Assembly: GCF_028416635.1 (NCBI RefSeq)
Contig: NZ_CP114013.1
Span: forward strand, 2,852,001 to 2,916,000
Direction of reading: 5' to 3'
From: Baekduia alba
GTDB lineage: Bacteria; Actinomycetota; Thermoleophilia; Solirubrobacterales; Solirubrobacteraceae
DNA: 64,000 bases
Below are positions 50,624 to 59,387 of the stretch, one piece after another. The notes under the pieces were generated by a model. It saw nothing but the letters and a program-made list of their open reading frames with translations. It did no database searches and had not been told where the DNA came from. Positions within the stretch are counted from its first letter, which is position 1; every line of letters begins with the position of its first letter. Both the position numbers and the translations under genes were made by a program.

Positions 50624-52264
50624 CTACGGGATCGCGAGGTTGACGAGGTCGCTGAGCGTGAAGGTCCCGGTCGTCGCCGCCGGGAGGTCCGGCTTCCAGT
50701 TCGGCTCGACGTTGACGTAGGACAACGGGTCGCCGGCGAGCAGGCCGATCAGCACCTCGGCGACGATCCGACCGCCGACCGGGCCGAGGTGCGACGCGTT
50801 GGTGTACAGCTCGGCCTCCTTGAGGACGTAGTACCAGAGCGGCTCGCGGCCGGCGAGGGCGGCGCGGGAGGCGGCGTCGCGGGCGGGGTCGGCGTTGAGC
50901 GCGAGCGCGGGCGGGATCAGGACGTCGGGCGCGATCGGGTCGATGCCCATCGCCCGCGCGACGTCGGGCCCAGAGGGCAGGTCGAGCCGCTTGCCGCGGA
51001 CGAGGTTGCGCACCGCCAGGCTCTGGGCGATCGCCGGGTCGAAGCCGGCGACGATCTGCTCGGGCATCGCGACGCTGCCAGGCAGCGCGCCGAGCGGATG
51101 GGAGAGCGTCGCGTCGAGCTTGTAGCTGGGCTGCGGCAGGTCGTCGACGGGCGGCCCGATGCCCGCCAGGAAGAACTTCCACTCGACGCCCCAGAACGCG
51201 GGCAGCGGGCGGAACCCGCTCAGCGAGGTCCGCGGCTGGCCGGTCTGGTCGAAGATCGGGATCCGGGCGGCGCCGGCGACGGGCGGGTCGGTCGTGGCGA
51301 CGTCGTTGATGAGGTAGCTCGGGCGGATCATCGAGTGCCCGAACCGGTAGGCCGCGACCGCGAACTCCAATGGCATGAACGGCTCGTTGTTGTAGTGGTA
51401 GAAGCGCAGCTTCGGCTCGGCGCGCCCGACCGGGTTGGTGAGCGGCGGCACCGTGTTGGGCGGCGAGCCGGTCGGGACGTCGTACTCCTCCACGTTGAGG
51501 ATGTCGTCCACGACGTCGTCGCCGACGAGGCGCTTGAGGAAGTCGTGGATCACGACCCACTGGTAGTGCCACCGCACGACCTTCTGCGTGAACTTGAAGC
51601 GATCGTCGTTGCTCAGGTTGGGGTGGTCGGTCGCGACGCGGTCGGCGACGGCGTTGTGGAACCGGAACATCGTGCTCTGCAGCTGCGAGACGATCAGGTT
51701 CTCGTCGTTGCGTGGGTCGCCGATGATCGCGCGGCCGTTCGTGTTGCGGGGGAGGTCGGGACCGCCCTGGGGGGAGCCCGCGGGGTCGGCCAGGCCGAGG
51801 AGCAGGTGGATGCCGTCGTCGGCGTAGAGGAACGGCTGGTCGGCGGGGCCGCGGCCGTAGACGTTGTCGAGGTCGAAGCGCGGCGTCCGGAAGTCGACGA
51901 GCGCGTCGGGGTCGTTCTGGCGCTGGAGGCTGGAGACGGGGTCGAACGTGATGTCGTGGTCGACGAACTGGCCGAAGTAGGTGTAGCCCGCCGGGAGTCG
52001 CAGCTCGCCGCTGTCGAGCGTGGCGGTGTTCTCGTCGTCGTCGGCCTCGCCGAGCGGCTTGTCGAGCTCACCGTCCTCGAGCGGCTGGACCATCCCGTTG
52101 CCGAGGTCGACGAGCGACGCGTCGGCGACGTCGTAGCTCGGCAGGTGCCGGAACATCCGGCCGAAGCGTCCGGTGGAGAACGAGGAGCCGGGCGTCCCGT
52201 CGAGGCCGCGCGGCGGACTGGCCCCGTGCTGCCCGGGCCCTGTCGGAGTGGTCGACTGTCCCAT
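50624..52264 (-). CDS. Animal-type haem peroxidase family protein
   Basis: 546 residues, without a signal peptide. The distal His is in YTYFGQFVDHDITFDP, the catalytic Arg region in QSTMFRFHNAVADRV, and the proximal His in AVAAYRFGHSMIRPSYLIND. It belongs to the peroxidase-cyclooxygenase superfamily that oxidises halides or organic substrates with H2O2; bacterial members are mostly uncharacterised. The C-terminus has WYYVLKEAELYTNASHLGPV. Upstream lies a 32-bp tandem repeat. It may be linked to peroxide defence but no regulator is adjacent. Confidence 0.88.
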   Translation of the reverse strand: MGQSTTPTGPGQHGASPPRGLDGTPGSSFSTGRFGRMFRHLPSYDVADASLVDLGNGMVQPLEDGELDKPLGEADDDENTATLDSGELRLPAGYTYFGQFVDHDITFDPVSSLQRQNDPDALVDFRTPRFDLDNVYGRGPADQPFLYADDGIHLLLGLADPAGSPQGGPDLPRNTNGRAIIGDPRNDENLIVSQLQSTMFRFHNAVADRVATDHPNLSNDDRFKFTQKVVRWHYQWVVIHDFLKRLVGDDVVDDILNVEEYDVPTGSPPNTVPPLTNPVGRAEPKLRFYHYNNEPFMPLEFAVAAYRFGHSMIRPSYLINDVATTDPPVAGAARIPIFDQTGQPRTSLSGFRPLPAFWGVEWKFFLAGIGPPVDDLPQPSYKLDATLSHPLGALPGSVAMPEQIVAGFDPAIAQSLAVRNLVRGKRLDLPSGPDVARAMGIDPIAPDVLIPPALALNADPARDAASRAALAGREPLWYYVLKEAELYTNASHLGPVGGRIVAEVLIGLLAGDPLSYVNVEPNWKPDLPAATTGTFTLSDLVNLAIP

Positions 52265-52390
52265 GGAGCGACGCTAGGCGCGCAGCAACGCTGAGCGCAA
52301 GGGCGATGTGGGAAGCGATGGGCCGCTGAGCGCGAGACGATGCAGAAGCGCGGCCGGCGCCTAGGCAGGACGGGCGCGGCGCAAGCGGCG

Positions 52391-52505
52391 GGCCGCACTG
52401 AGCCTGGCGCGCTCCGGCGCTCGGCCGCGCTGAGCCTGACGCGCTCCGGCGCTCGGCCGCGCTGAGCCTGGCGCGCTCCGGCGCTCGGCCGCGCTGAGCC
52501 TGACG
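52391..52505. repeat. 32-bp tandem repeat, about 3.5 copies
   Basis: AGCCTG begins at 52401, 52433, 52465 and 52497, an exact period of 32 bp. Copies 1 and 3 are identical (AGCCTGGCG...), and copy 2 differs by one base (AGCCTGACG...), as does the partial copy 4, so the units alternate G/A. The remainder of the unit is GCTCCGGCGCTCGGCCGCG-type. A degenerate partial unit precedes it. It lies between the peroxidase and MscS genes. Confidence 0.85.
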
Positions 52506-52548
52506 TGCCTCCTGCGCTCAGGATCGTCGGGCGTCTCCTCGCCCCCGG

Positions 52549-53442
52549 CTAAGCCGCTTCGGCGCGGCGTGTCTCGGCCGCCAGCGCATGGAGCACTTCG
52601 GAGGACAGGCGGGCGCCTTCCAGCGGGTCCTCGGGCGACACGCCGATCCGGACGACGGTCTCGTCGCCGTCGATCTCCTCCAGCGCGACGCGGGGCTTGT
52701 CGCGCATCGGGGTGGCGATGGTCTGCTCGAGCAGCGTCTGGATGTCGACCGGCGTGACGCCGGGGCGGAGGCGGGCGCGGAGGTCGACGCCCGCGGGCTC
52801 GTGGAGCGGGATGACCGCGACGGACAGCACCACGTTGTTGGGGACCATGATCTGGTTCTCGCCGTCGGAGAACGTGGTGTACAACAACCCGAGCGAGCTC
52901 ACGACGCCGACGATCTCACCGGCCAGGCCGCCGCCCTGGAGGCGCACGCGGTCGCCGACGCGGAAGGGACGGGCGCTCAGCAGGACGAGCCCGGCGAAGA
53001 GGTTGCCGAACGTCTGCTGCGCGGCGAGGCCGAGGATGACCGCGGTGAAAGCACCGCCGACGGCGAGCGTGCGCGGGTCCAGCCCGGCGACGCGGAGCGC
53101 GACGAGCACCGCCACGATGATCGTGAGGAACCGCACGAGGAAGCCCACCGTGCCCGCGGTGCCGGGGTCGAGGCGCCGGAAGAGCGTCGGCCCGGCGGCA
53201 CGGCCGAGGTCGCGCGCGAACTGCCAGCCGAGCGCGACCAGCGCCAGCACCGTGGCAATGCGGACCGGCTGGTCGACGCCGAACAGGCGCTCGCGGTTGG
53301 AGAACACGACGAGGACGCCGGCGATGAGGGGCAGCAGCACCAGCGTCTGGATCCGCGCGCGCTTCACGGCGCGGGAGCTGAGCTGACGGGCCAGCCCGGC
53401 CTCTCGCCAAGAGTGGCTGCGGGTGTCCAGAAGGCGCTTCAT
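52549..53442 (-). CDS. MscS-family mechanosensitive channel
   Basis: 297 residues with three or four N-terminal helices. The pore helix is ILGLAAQQTFGNLFAGLVLL, followed by SARPFRVGDRVRLQGGG and the beta domain with IVGVVSSLGLLYTTFSDGENQIMVPNNVVLS, all MscS signatures. It releases osmolytes on hypo-osmotic shock, in balance with the Opu importer at 37-40 kb. AAGGAG stands before the ATG. Confidence 0.93.
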   Translation of the reverse strand: MKRLLDTRSHSWREAGLARQLSSRAVKRARIQTLVLLPLIAGVLVVFSNRERLFGVDQPVRIATVLALVALGWQFARDLGRAAGPTLFRRLDPGTAGTVGFLVRFLTIIVAVLVALRVAGLDPRTLAVGGAFTAVILGLAAQQTFGNLFAGLVLLSARPFRVGDRVRLQGGGLAGEIVGVVSSLGLLYTTFSDGENQIMVPNNVVLSVAVIPLHEPAGVDLRARLRPGVTPVDIQTLLEQTIATPMRDKPRVALEEIDGDETVVRIGVSPEDPLEGARLSSEVLHALAAETRRAEAA

Positions 53443-53580
53443 GGGCTCCTTGGGTGGTCGCTTGTCGGGGCGATGCGTCTCGTCCTTCCACGTTGGGGCA
53501 CATCATGCTCAGCTGTGTGATGCCCCTCACACGCACCGGAAAACGGCTGCACGCGGACATGTTCGTTCGCTCCCGACGAG

Positions 53581-55581
53581 CTAGAAGAGCGCCTCCTGCA
53601 CCGCGCCGGGCGGCCCGGGGCGACGGCGGTCGTCGCGGCCGGCGCTCTCACCGCGCGGGCCCATCTGCCGCCGAAACGCGCGCTCGAACGGGCGCTCGTC
53701 GGCGGGATCGCGGCGGAACGGCCGGCGCTCCGGCGCCCCCGCGTCGCGCAGCAGCCGCGCGATCCGGTCGCGCTCCGGCTGCGGCAGGTAGGCGCCGCGC
53801 GCGTAGAGCTCCTCGTACCGATCGACGAGGTCCGGCCGGTAGGCGCGCAGCCACTCCATGAACACGCCGCGGACCTCCCCGCGCAGGTGCAGCCCGATCC
53901 CGCCGATCGCCGTCGCGCCCGCGTCGATCGCGGTCTGGATGATCTCCTCGACCTGCTTGGGATCGTCGTTGATCCCCGGCATGAGCGGCGCGACGAGGAT
54001 GCCCGTCGGGATGCCGGCCCGGTTGAGCTCGGCGACCGCCTCGAGCCGCGCGCGCGGGTTGGGCGTGTGCGGCTCGGTCGCGCGCCACGCCTTCTCGTCG
54101 ATCGTCGGGATCGACAGGTTCGCGCTTACGTCGGTGACCTCGGCGATCTCCTTCAACAACGGCAGGTCGCGCAGCAGCAGCGGTGACTTGGTCAGCACCG
54201 AGCACGGGTTGCGGAAGTCGCGCAGCGCCTCCCAGATCCCGGGCATGAGCTTGTAGCGCCCCTCGACCCACTGGTACGGGTCGGTGTTCGTGCCCATCGC
54301 GATGTGCTCGCCCTTCCACGACGGACGGCGCAGCTCCGCCCGCAGCACCTCGGGCACGTTGACCTTCACGACGATCTCGCGCTCGAAGTCCCTCCCTGCG
54401 TCGAAGTCCAGGTAGGTGTGCGTCGGGCGCGCGAAGCAGTTGTGCGACACCACGCCGTTGGCGATGAAGTCGCCCGTGCCCGTCGTGATGTCATACAACT
54501 CGACTGGCTCGGTCCCCACCGGCTCGATCGCCGCCACGCGCAGCGGCGCGTTGCTCTTGACCGGACGCCCGACGAAGTCCCACTTCGCCGTCGCCGCCGG
54601 CCACGCGAGATGGCAGAACCGCAGCTGCTCGCGCACCCCGCCGCGCACGCGCACGGAGCGGACCCCGACCGCGTCGGCCGCGCCCAGCGCGCTCGCGAAG
54701 CCGAACGAGGCCAGGCACGCCTCGGTCCACGACAGGATCGTGGCGTCCGCGTTGGCGATCCGCAGCTCCTCGCGGTCGATCGCGCCGTCGGCGTCGAACA
54801 CGCCCGCGAGGAAGCCCTTGCGCCAGCCGTCGCCCGGCTCGAACGGCCACGCGATCAGCGACTCGACCCGCTCGGCCCGCGCGAGCGCCGCCATCGTGCG
54901 TCCGCGGCCTCCGTCCTCGATCCCGAACAGCGCGAGGTAGGACACCGCCCGCCCGCGCGCCTCGGGCTCCTGGCCGTCGCCCCGGATCATCCCGCACAGG
55001 TAGCCCCGCCGGTAGGCGTCGGACTCCGCCGGCGGCGCGACGAACCTGCCCGGGCCCAGCAGCGACACCGCGCGCGTGAGGAACGGCCGCGGCGGCCCGG
55101 ACCCCCGTTCCACGTGCTTCCACCCGCGGTCGGTCAGGAACCGGTGGTCGCCGCTGGCCAGCAGCTCCGTCCCGTCTTCCAGCGTGACGCGCAGCGCGGG
55201 CTTGAGGGTCGTCCAATGCGCGCGTACGCGGGTCCGGACGTAGCGCCGCGGGCCGCCGTCGCGCTGCTCGGTCCCGTAGATGTCGTCGCCGACCGCGACG
55301 TCGCGGAGCGCGCGATGCCGCCCGTCGGCCATCAGGATCGGGGTGTCGCCGTCCAGGCAGTACACGCACGCGTGCGAGCAGCCGCGATACGGGTTGATCG
55401 TCCACCGAAACGGCATCCGCGACGCCTCCGGCACCCGGTTGAGCGCGCTCTTGGCGTGGATCTCGTAGAACCGCATGTCCAACGCCTCGGGCGCGTCGAA
55501 CCGCCGCACGGTCGCGGGATCGCGGTAGCCGGGAAGCCGCGCGCCCTCCTCTGCCTCGATCTTCAGGTTGTCCCAACGCAT
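53581..55581 (-). CDS. Intein-containing Rv2578c-type radical SAM protein
   Basis: 666 residues. The host protein starts MRWDNLKIEAEE, has NPYRGCSHACVY | CFARPTHTYLDFDAG (radical SAM CxxxCxxC motif, split by the intein) and later GTNTDPYQWVEGRYKLMP, SVLTKSPLLLRDLPLL and ends ALF like its Mycobacterium homologue. The intein (residues 75-381) splices in just before the third Fe-S Cys, which becomes the C+1 residue. Without splicing no cluster can form. The ATG at 55581 fits the family start; an upstream ATG at 55599 lies inside a LexA box. The reaction is unknown. Confidence 0.92.
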   Translation of the reverse strand: MRWDNLKIEAEEGARLPGYRDPATVRRFDAPEALDMRFYEIHAKSALNRVPEASRMPFRWTINPYRGCSHACVYCLDGDTPILMADGRHRALRDVAVGDDIYGTEQRDGGPRRYVRTRVRAHWTTLKPALRVTLEDGTELLASGDHRFLTDRGWKHVERGSGPPRPFLTRAVSLLGPGRFVAPPAESDAYRRGYLCGMIRGDGQEPEARGRAVSYLALFGIEDGGRGRTMAALARAERVESLIAWPFEPGDGWRKGFLAGVFDADGAIDREELRIANADATILSWTEACLASFGFASALGAADAVGVRSVRVRGGVREQLRFCHLAWPAATAKWDFVGRPVKSNAPLRVAAIEPVGTEPVELYDITTGTGDFIANGVVSHNCFARPTHTYLDFDAGRDFEREIVVKVNVPEVLRAELRRPSWKGEHIAMGTNTDPYQWVEGRYKLMPGIWEALRDFRNPCSVLTKSPLLLRDLPLLKEIAEVTDVSANLSIPTIDEKAWRATEPHTPNPRARLEAVAELNRAGIPTGILVAPLMPGINDDPKQVEEIIQTAIDAGATAIGGIGLHLRGEVRGVFMEWLRAYRPDLVDRYEELYARGAYLPQPERDRIARLLRDAGAPERRPFRRDPADERPFERAFRRQMGPRGESAGRDDRRRPGPPGAVQEALF
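54439..55359 (-). mobile_element. Intein with LAGLIDADG homing endonuclease
   Basis: 307 residues. Splicing block A is CLDGDTPILMADGRHRALRD, block B GDHRFLTDRGW, and the C-terminal blocks F/G are YDITTGTGDFIANGVVSHN, ending His-Asn before C+1. Two DOD-type motifs, YLCGMIRGDG and FLAGVFDADG, each keep the catalytic Asp, so the endonuclease looks intact and the element may be mobile. Confidence 0.93.
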
Positions 55582-55582
55582 G

Positions 55583-55596
55583 CGAACAGATGTTTG
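55583..55596 (-). promoter_or_regulatory. LexA (SOS) box 2
   Basis: CGAACAGATGTTTG fits the actinobacterial/Bacillus consensus CGAACRNRYGTTYG, with the last half-site as GTTTG. It ends two bases before the ATG at 55581, so LexA would occupy the start region. Confidence 0.65.
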
Positions 55597-55615
55597 CATA
55601 ACCGAAGCCGGTATG

Positions 55616-55629
55616 CGAACATTTGTTCG
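55616..55629 (-). promoter_or_regulatory. LexA (SOS) box 1
   Basis: CGAACAAATGTTCG (minus strand) is a perfect CGAACRNRYGTTCG box. Its centre lies 33 bp from that of box 2, three helical turns, and it stands 22 bp from the miaB stop. Confidence 0.75.
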
Positions 55630-55650
55630 TATGAGGGGTTCAGCCGAAGA

Positions 55651-56985
55651 TCACACCAGAGCGCGCGCCAGGAGCGACATCTCGCCTGCCAGCGTCTGCG
55701 ACGTCGCCGCGGTGATCTGCACCGGAACGATCTCGCCGGGCTCGGCCAGGCCGCTGAAGTTGACGACCTTGCCGTGGCCCGAGCGGCCGCGCAGCCGGGC
55801 CGCGTCCGTGCGCGAGGAGCCTTCGACCAGGACGTCCAGCGTGCGGCCGACGAAGCGCTGGGCGCGCTCGGCCGCGCGGCGCTGGATGACCTCGACCAGG
55901 CGCTCCATCCGGGCGACGGCGATCTCGTGATCGACGAAGTCCTCGACGAGCTCGGCCGCCTCCGTGTCCCGCCGCGGCGAGTAGATGAAGGTGAACGCGC
56001 CGTCGAAGCCGACCTCCTCGCAGACCTCCAAGGTCTCCGCGAAGTCGGCCTCGGTCTCCCCCGGGAAGCCGACGATGATGTCGGTCGTCAACGCGATGTC
56101 CGGGTTGTGCTCGCGGATCAGCGCGACGCGGTCCAGGAAGCGGGCGCGGTCGTAGGTGCGGCGCATCGCCTTCAGCACGCGCGAGGACCCGGTCTGCAGC
56201 GGCAGGTGCATGTGCGGGCACACGCTCTCCAGCTGCGCGTGCGCGAGGACGACGTCCTCCTTCATGTCCTGCGGGTGTGGCGAGGTGTAGCGGATGCGGC
56301 GCAGGCCGTCGAGCGCGTCGAGCTCGTGCAGGAGCGCGGCGAACGACGACCGCTCCCCGCCGCGGACGGCGCGCCCGTACGCGTTGACGTTCTGCCCCAG
56401 CAGCGTCACCTCGAGGACGCCGTTTTCCACCATGTCGCGCACCTCGGCGACCAGCTCGTCCAGCGGCCGGTCGACCTGGCGCCCGCGCGTGGCCGGCACG
56501 ATGCAGTACGAGCACTTCATGTTGCACCCGGCGCTGATCTGCACCCACCCCTGGAAGTCCCGGGCGCGCTTCACCGGCAGGTGACCGGTGAAGCCCTCGA
56601 ATTCGAAGAAGCCCTGAGCGGTCAGCGAGTCGGTGGTCAGGAACTCCGCCAGCTTGTGCACCTGGCCGGGCCCGAAGGCGACGTCCACGTACGGGAACTG
56701 CCGGAACACGTCGTGCTTGACCGACTGCGCCCAGCAGCCGCCGACCCCGATCACCGTCCCCGGCGCGCGCCGCTTGTGCGCGGCGGCCTGCTGCAGGTAG
56801 GCGATGAAGCGGCTGTCGGCCTTCTCGCGGATCGAGCACGTGTTGAACAGGATGAGGTCGGCGCCCTCCTGCTCGGGGGCCTCGGCGTAGCCGAGCGACT
56901 CGAGCATGCCCTTCATGCGCTCCGAGTCGTGCTCGTTCATCTGGCACCCGAAGGTGGTGACGTGGAAGGTCTTCGCGGCGTTCAC
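55651..56985 (-). CDS. miaB: tRNA-2-methylthio-N6-dimethylallyladenosine synthase
   Basis: 444 residues. The N-terminal UPF0004 domain has the three auxiliary cluster Cys (TFGCQMNEHDSERM, LFNTCSIREKA, GGCWAQS), the radical SAM motif SAGCNMKCSYCIVPATRGRQ, and a C-terminal TRAM domain (VGRTLDVLVEGSSR to LAGEM). It methylthiolates i6A37 made by MiaA. The GTG start (VNAAKTFHVTTFGC) gives the family N-terminus. Confidence 0.95.
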   Translation of the reverse strand: MNAAKTFHVTTFGCQMNEHDSERMKGMLESLGYAEAPEQEGADLILFNTCSIREKADSRFIAYLQQAAAHKRRAPGTVIGVGGCWAQSVKHDVFRQFPYVDVAFGPGQVHKLAEFLTTDSLTAQGFFEFEGFTGHLPVKRARDFQGWVQISAGCNMKCSYCIVPATRGRQVDRPLDELVAEVRDMVENGVLEVTLLGQNVNAYGRAVRGGERSSFAALLHELDALDGLRRIRYTSPHPQDMKEDVVLAHAQLESVCPHMHLPLQTGSSRVLKAMRRTYDRARFLDRVALIREHNPDIALTTDIIVGFPGETEADFAETLEVCEEVGFDGAFTFIYSPRRDTEAAELVEDFVDHEIAVARMERLVEVIQRRAAERAQRFVGRTLDVLVEGSSRTDAARLRGRSGHGKVVNFSGLAEPGEIVPVQITAATSQTLAGEMSLLARALV

Positions 56986-57014
56986 GGCCGCCGAAGGGTA
57001 TCGCCGTGTGCGTC

Positions 57015-57614
57015 TCAGGCCGGCTCGACCGCGCCGCCGGTGACGCGGCCGCCCGCGACGTCCAGCCGCAGGACCAGGCGCTCGCCGCCCGGGGTCTGGG
57101 CGGCGAGGTCGTACACGAGCCCCGCCGACCCCGTCTGCGCGCCGGCGCCGAGCAGCCGGGCGACCCGCGCGGGCGACCGCTCGCGCACGATCCCGCAGCG
57201 CGCGACCCCGTCGGCCGCCGCGACCCGCTCGCTGGCGCTCGACGACCGCCATGCGGACTGCGTGAACCGGTACGTCGCGCAGTCCGCGACGTGCAGGACG
57301 CTGCCCCGCTCGATCAGCCAGTTGCCGCCGACCAGGACGCCGGCCAGCAGGAACGTCCCGCCGGCCCAGCGCGCGATCGACCGGCCGACGCCCGCCGCGC
57401 CGCGCCAGGCGTCCCGCCACAGCGCGTGGCTCAGGATGCCCAGCGCGATCGCCACCCCGACCAGGAACGGCGCGCCGATCATCACCGGTGCGAGCTCGTC
57501 GAGCGTCCGCGGCCGCGCGTCGCCCGTCTGCGTGAACGGATCCGGCGCGCTGAGCGCGACCAGGACCGCGGCCGCGCCGGCCACGCCGAGCACGAGCGCC
57601 AGCAGGCCGGACAT
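57015..57614 (-). CDS. Hypothetical membrane protein
   Basis: 199 residues: two or three N-terminal helices (LLALVLGVAGAAAVLVALSA, PFLVGVAIALGILSHALW, WAGGTFLLAGVLVGGNWLI) and a C-terminal external domain with two cysteines (VADCATYRF, VARCGIV). An upstream GTG at 57680 would overlap RNase Y by 32 bp; I prefer the ATG at 57614, where the first helix begins. It lies between RNase Y and miaB in the same direction. I do not recognise a family. Confidence 0.55.
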   Translation of the reverse strand: MSGLLALVLGVAGAAAVLVALSAPDPFTQTGDARPRTLDELAPVMIGAPFLVGVAIALGILSHALWRDAWRGAAGVGRSIARWAGGTFLLAGVLVGGNWLIERGSVLHVADCATYRFTQSAWRSSSASERVAAADGVARCGIVRERSPARVARLLGAGAQTGSAGLVYDLAAQTPGGERLVLRLDVAGGRVTGGAVEPA

Positions 57615-57648
57615 CAGCGCGGCCCAGGCTACGCCGAGCCGGCCGACG

Positions 57649-59103
57649 TCACTTGGCGTAATCCACTGCTCGCGACTCACGGATCACCGTGACCTTGATC
57701 TGTCCCGGGTATTCGAGCTCCTGCTCGATCTCGCGCGCGATCTTGTGCGACAGGGCGATCGCCTTGTCGTCGCTGATCGCCCCGGGTTCGACGATGACGC
57801 GGATCTCGCGGCCGGCTTGCATGGCGTACACCTTGTCGACGCCATCGTGCCGGGTCGCGAGCTTCTCGAGGTCCCGCAGACGCTTGACGTACTGCTCCAG
57901 CGACTCGCCGCGCGCCCCCGGGCGGGCCCCGGACAGCGCGTCGGCGGCCTGGACGATCACGGCCTCGACGGTCTGCGGCTCCACCTCGTTGTGATGGGCC
58001 TCCATCGCGTGGGCGACGGCCTCGGCCTCGCCGTGGCGCCGCGCGAGGTCGCCGCCGACGAGCGCGTGCGGGCCTTCGACCTCGTGCGAGACGGCCTTGC
58101 CGATGTCGTGCAGGAGCGCGGCGCGGCGCGCCGTCTTTGTCGACGCGCCCAGCTCGGAGGCCATCAGCGCGGCAAGGTGCGCGCACTCGACGCTGTGGGC
58201 GAGGACGTTCTGGCCGTAGGACGTGCGGAACTTCAGCCGGCCCAGGATCTTCACGAGCTCGGGATCCAGGCCCTGGACGCCGGCCTCGAAGACGGCCTCC
58301 TCCCCCGCCTCGAGCATGTGCGACTCGAGCTCGGACTTGGCCTGGTAGTAGGTCTCCTCGATGCGGGCCGGATGGATCCGGCCGTCCTGGAGGAGCTTCT
58401 CCAGCGTCATGCGCGCGACCTCGCGGCGGACGCCGTCGAAGGCCGACAGCACGACCGCGTTGGGCGTGTCGTCGATGATGAAGTCGACGCCGGTCAGGTT
58501 CTCCAGCGCGCGGATGTTGCGGCCCTCGCGGCCGATGATCCGGCCCTTCATGTCGTCGCTCGGGAGCTGGACGACGCTCACGGTGGTCTCGGCCGCATGC
58601 GACGCCGCCAGCCGCTGCATGGCGACGCTGAGGATCGAGCGGACCCGGCGCTCGGCGTCGCGCTTGGTCTCCTCCTCCACCTGGCGCAGCACGCGGACGG
58701 CGTCGTGGCGGGCGTCGTCCTCGACGTCCTTGAGCAGGGCCTGCTTGGCCTGCCCGGCGGAGAGCCCGGCGATCCTCTCGAGCGACTGCTCGCGCTGGGC
58801 GCGGAGCTGCTCGATCTCGGTCGAGTGCGCGCGCAGATGCTGGTCGCGGCGCTCCAGCTCGGCCTCGCGGCGGTCGAGGTCGGCGCCGCGACGGTCCAGC
58901 GCGGCCTCGAGGGCGGCGGTCCGGACGGCGCTGCGCTCCAGCTCGGCGGCGCGGCGGGCCAGCTCGGCGTCCTCGGGCGGCGGCCCGGAGGACGGCGGGG
59001 CGACGGCCGCGGCGACGGCTGCGGCCGGACGCTGGCGTCCGTACACGAGCGCCGCGACGACGATGGCGACTCCGATGAGCGCCGCGCCGATCAGGGTTTC
59101 CAT
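57649..59103 (-). CDS. rny: Ribonuclease Y
   Basis: 484 residues: an N-terminal membrane helix (LIGAALIGVAIVVAALVYG), a long coiled coil (about residues 45-120, rich in ELERR), a KH domain (MKGRIIGREGRNIRALENLT) and an HD domain with LAHSVECAHLAALMA and LLHDIGKAVSHEVEGPHALV. The last residues VTVIRESRAVDYAK are the conserved RNase Y terminus. It starts mRNA decay at the membrane. The recA - rny - miaB order is typical of actinobacterial and firmicute chromosomes. Confidence 0.96.
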   Translation of the reverse strand: METLIGAALIGVAIVVAALVYGRQRPAAAVAAAVAPPSSGPPPEDAELARRAAELERSAVRTAALEAALDRRGADLDRREAELERRDQHLRAHSTEIEQLRAQREQSLERIAGLSAGQAKQALLKDVEDDARHDAVRVLRQVEEETKRDAERRVRSILSVAMQRLAASHAAETTVSVVQLPSDDMKGRIIGREGRNIRALENLTGVDFIIDDTPNAVVLSAFDGVRREVARMTLEKLLQDGRIHPARIEETYYQAKSELESHMLEAGEEAVFEAGVQGLDPELVKILGRLKFRTSYGQNVLAHSVECAHLAALMASELGASTKTARRAALLHDIGKAVSHEVEGPHALVGGDLARRHGEAEAVAHAMEAHHNEVEPQTVEAVIVQAADALSGARPGARGESLEQYVKRLRDLEKLATRHDGVDKVYAMQAGREIRVIVEPGAISDDKAIALSHKIAREIEQELEYPGQIKVTVIRESRAVDYAK

Positions 59104-59366
59104 TGGGTGTCCTCTCCCCAGCGGCCGATGGAGGGCGACGGCTGGTCTCCGATGCTGCGATCAGGGAGCGAGGTTCCGGACCGCCGCGGCGAGGTGGACG
59201 GACGGTTTCGGGTCATGCGTGGCCGGGCGCGCTCGGCAATGGGCAGCGCGACGCGGGCCGGTGTCGGAAATGAAAGCGCTGGAAACTCTCGGGTTCGTTC
59301 GCCGTGTGGGGGCCGGTTCTTCGCTGGCCGAGATCGTAGTACCGGACGCGTTGCGCGTGCAATCAG

Positions 59367-59384
59367 CCTGACCGTCGGGTCAGG
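59367..59384 (-). terminator. Hairpin after the NlpC/P60 gene
   Basis: CCTGACC-GTCG-GGTCAGG, a perfect 7-bp stem four bases past the stop of the NlpC/P60 gene. Confidence 0.5.
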
Positions 59385-59387
59385 GGC

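Noticed and set aside
52265-52390. Possible gene before the tandem repeat
   Set aside because: No frame with a start, ribosome site and plausible composition was found; it appears to be the upstream region of the peroxidase gene.
53515-53532. GTGTGA-TGCCCC-TCACAC hairpin between MscS and the radical SAM gene
   Set aside because: Only six pairs and no T tract; too weak to call a terminator with confidence.
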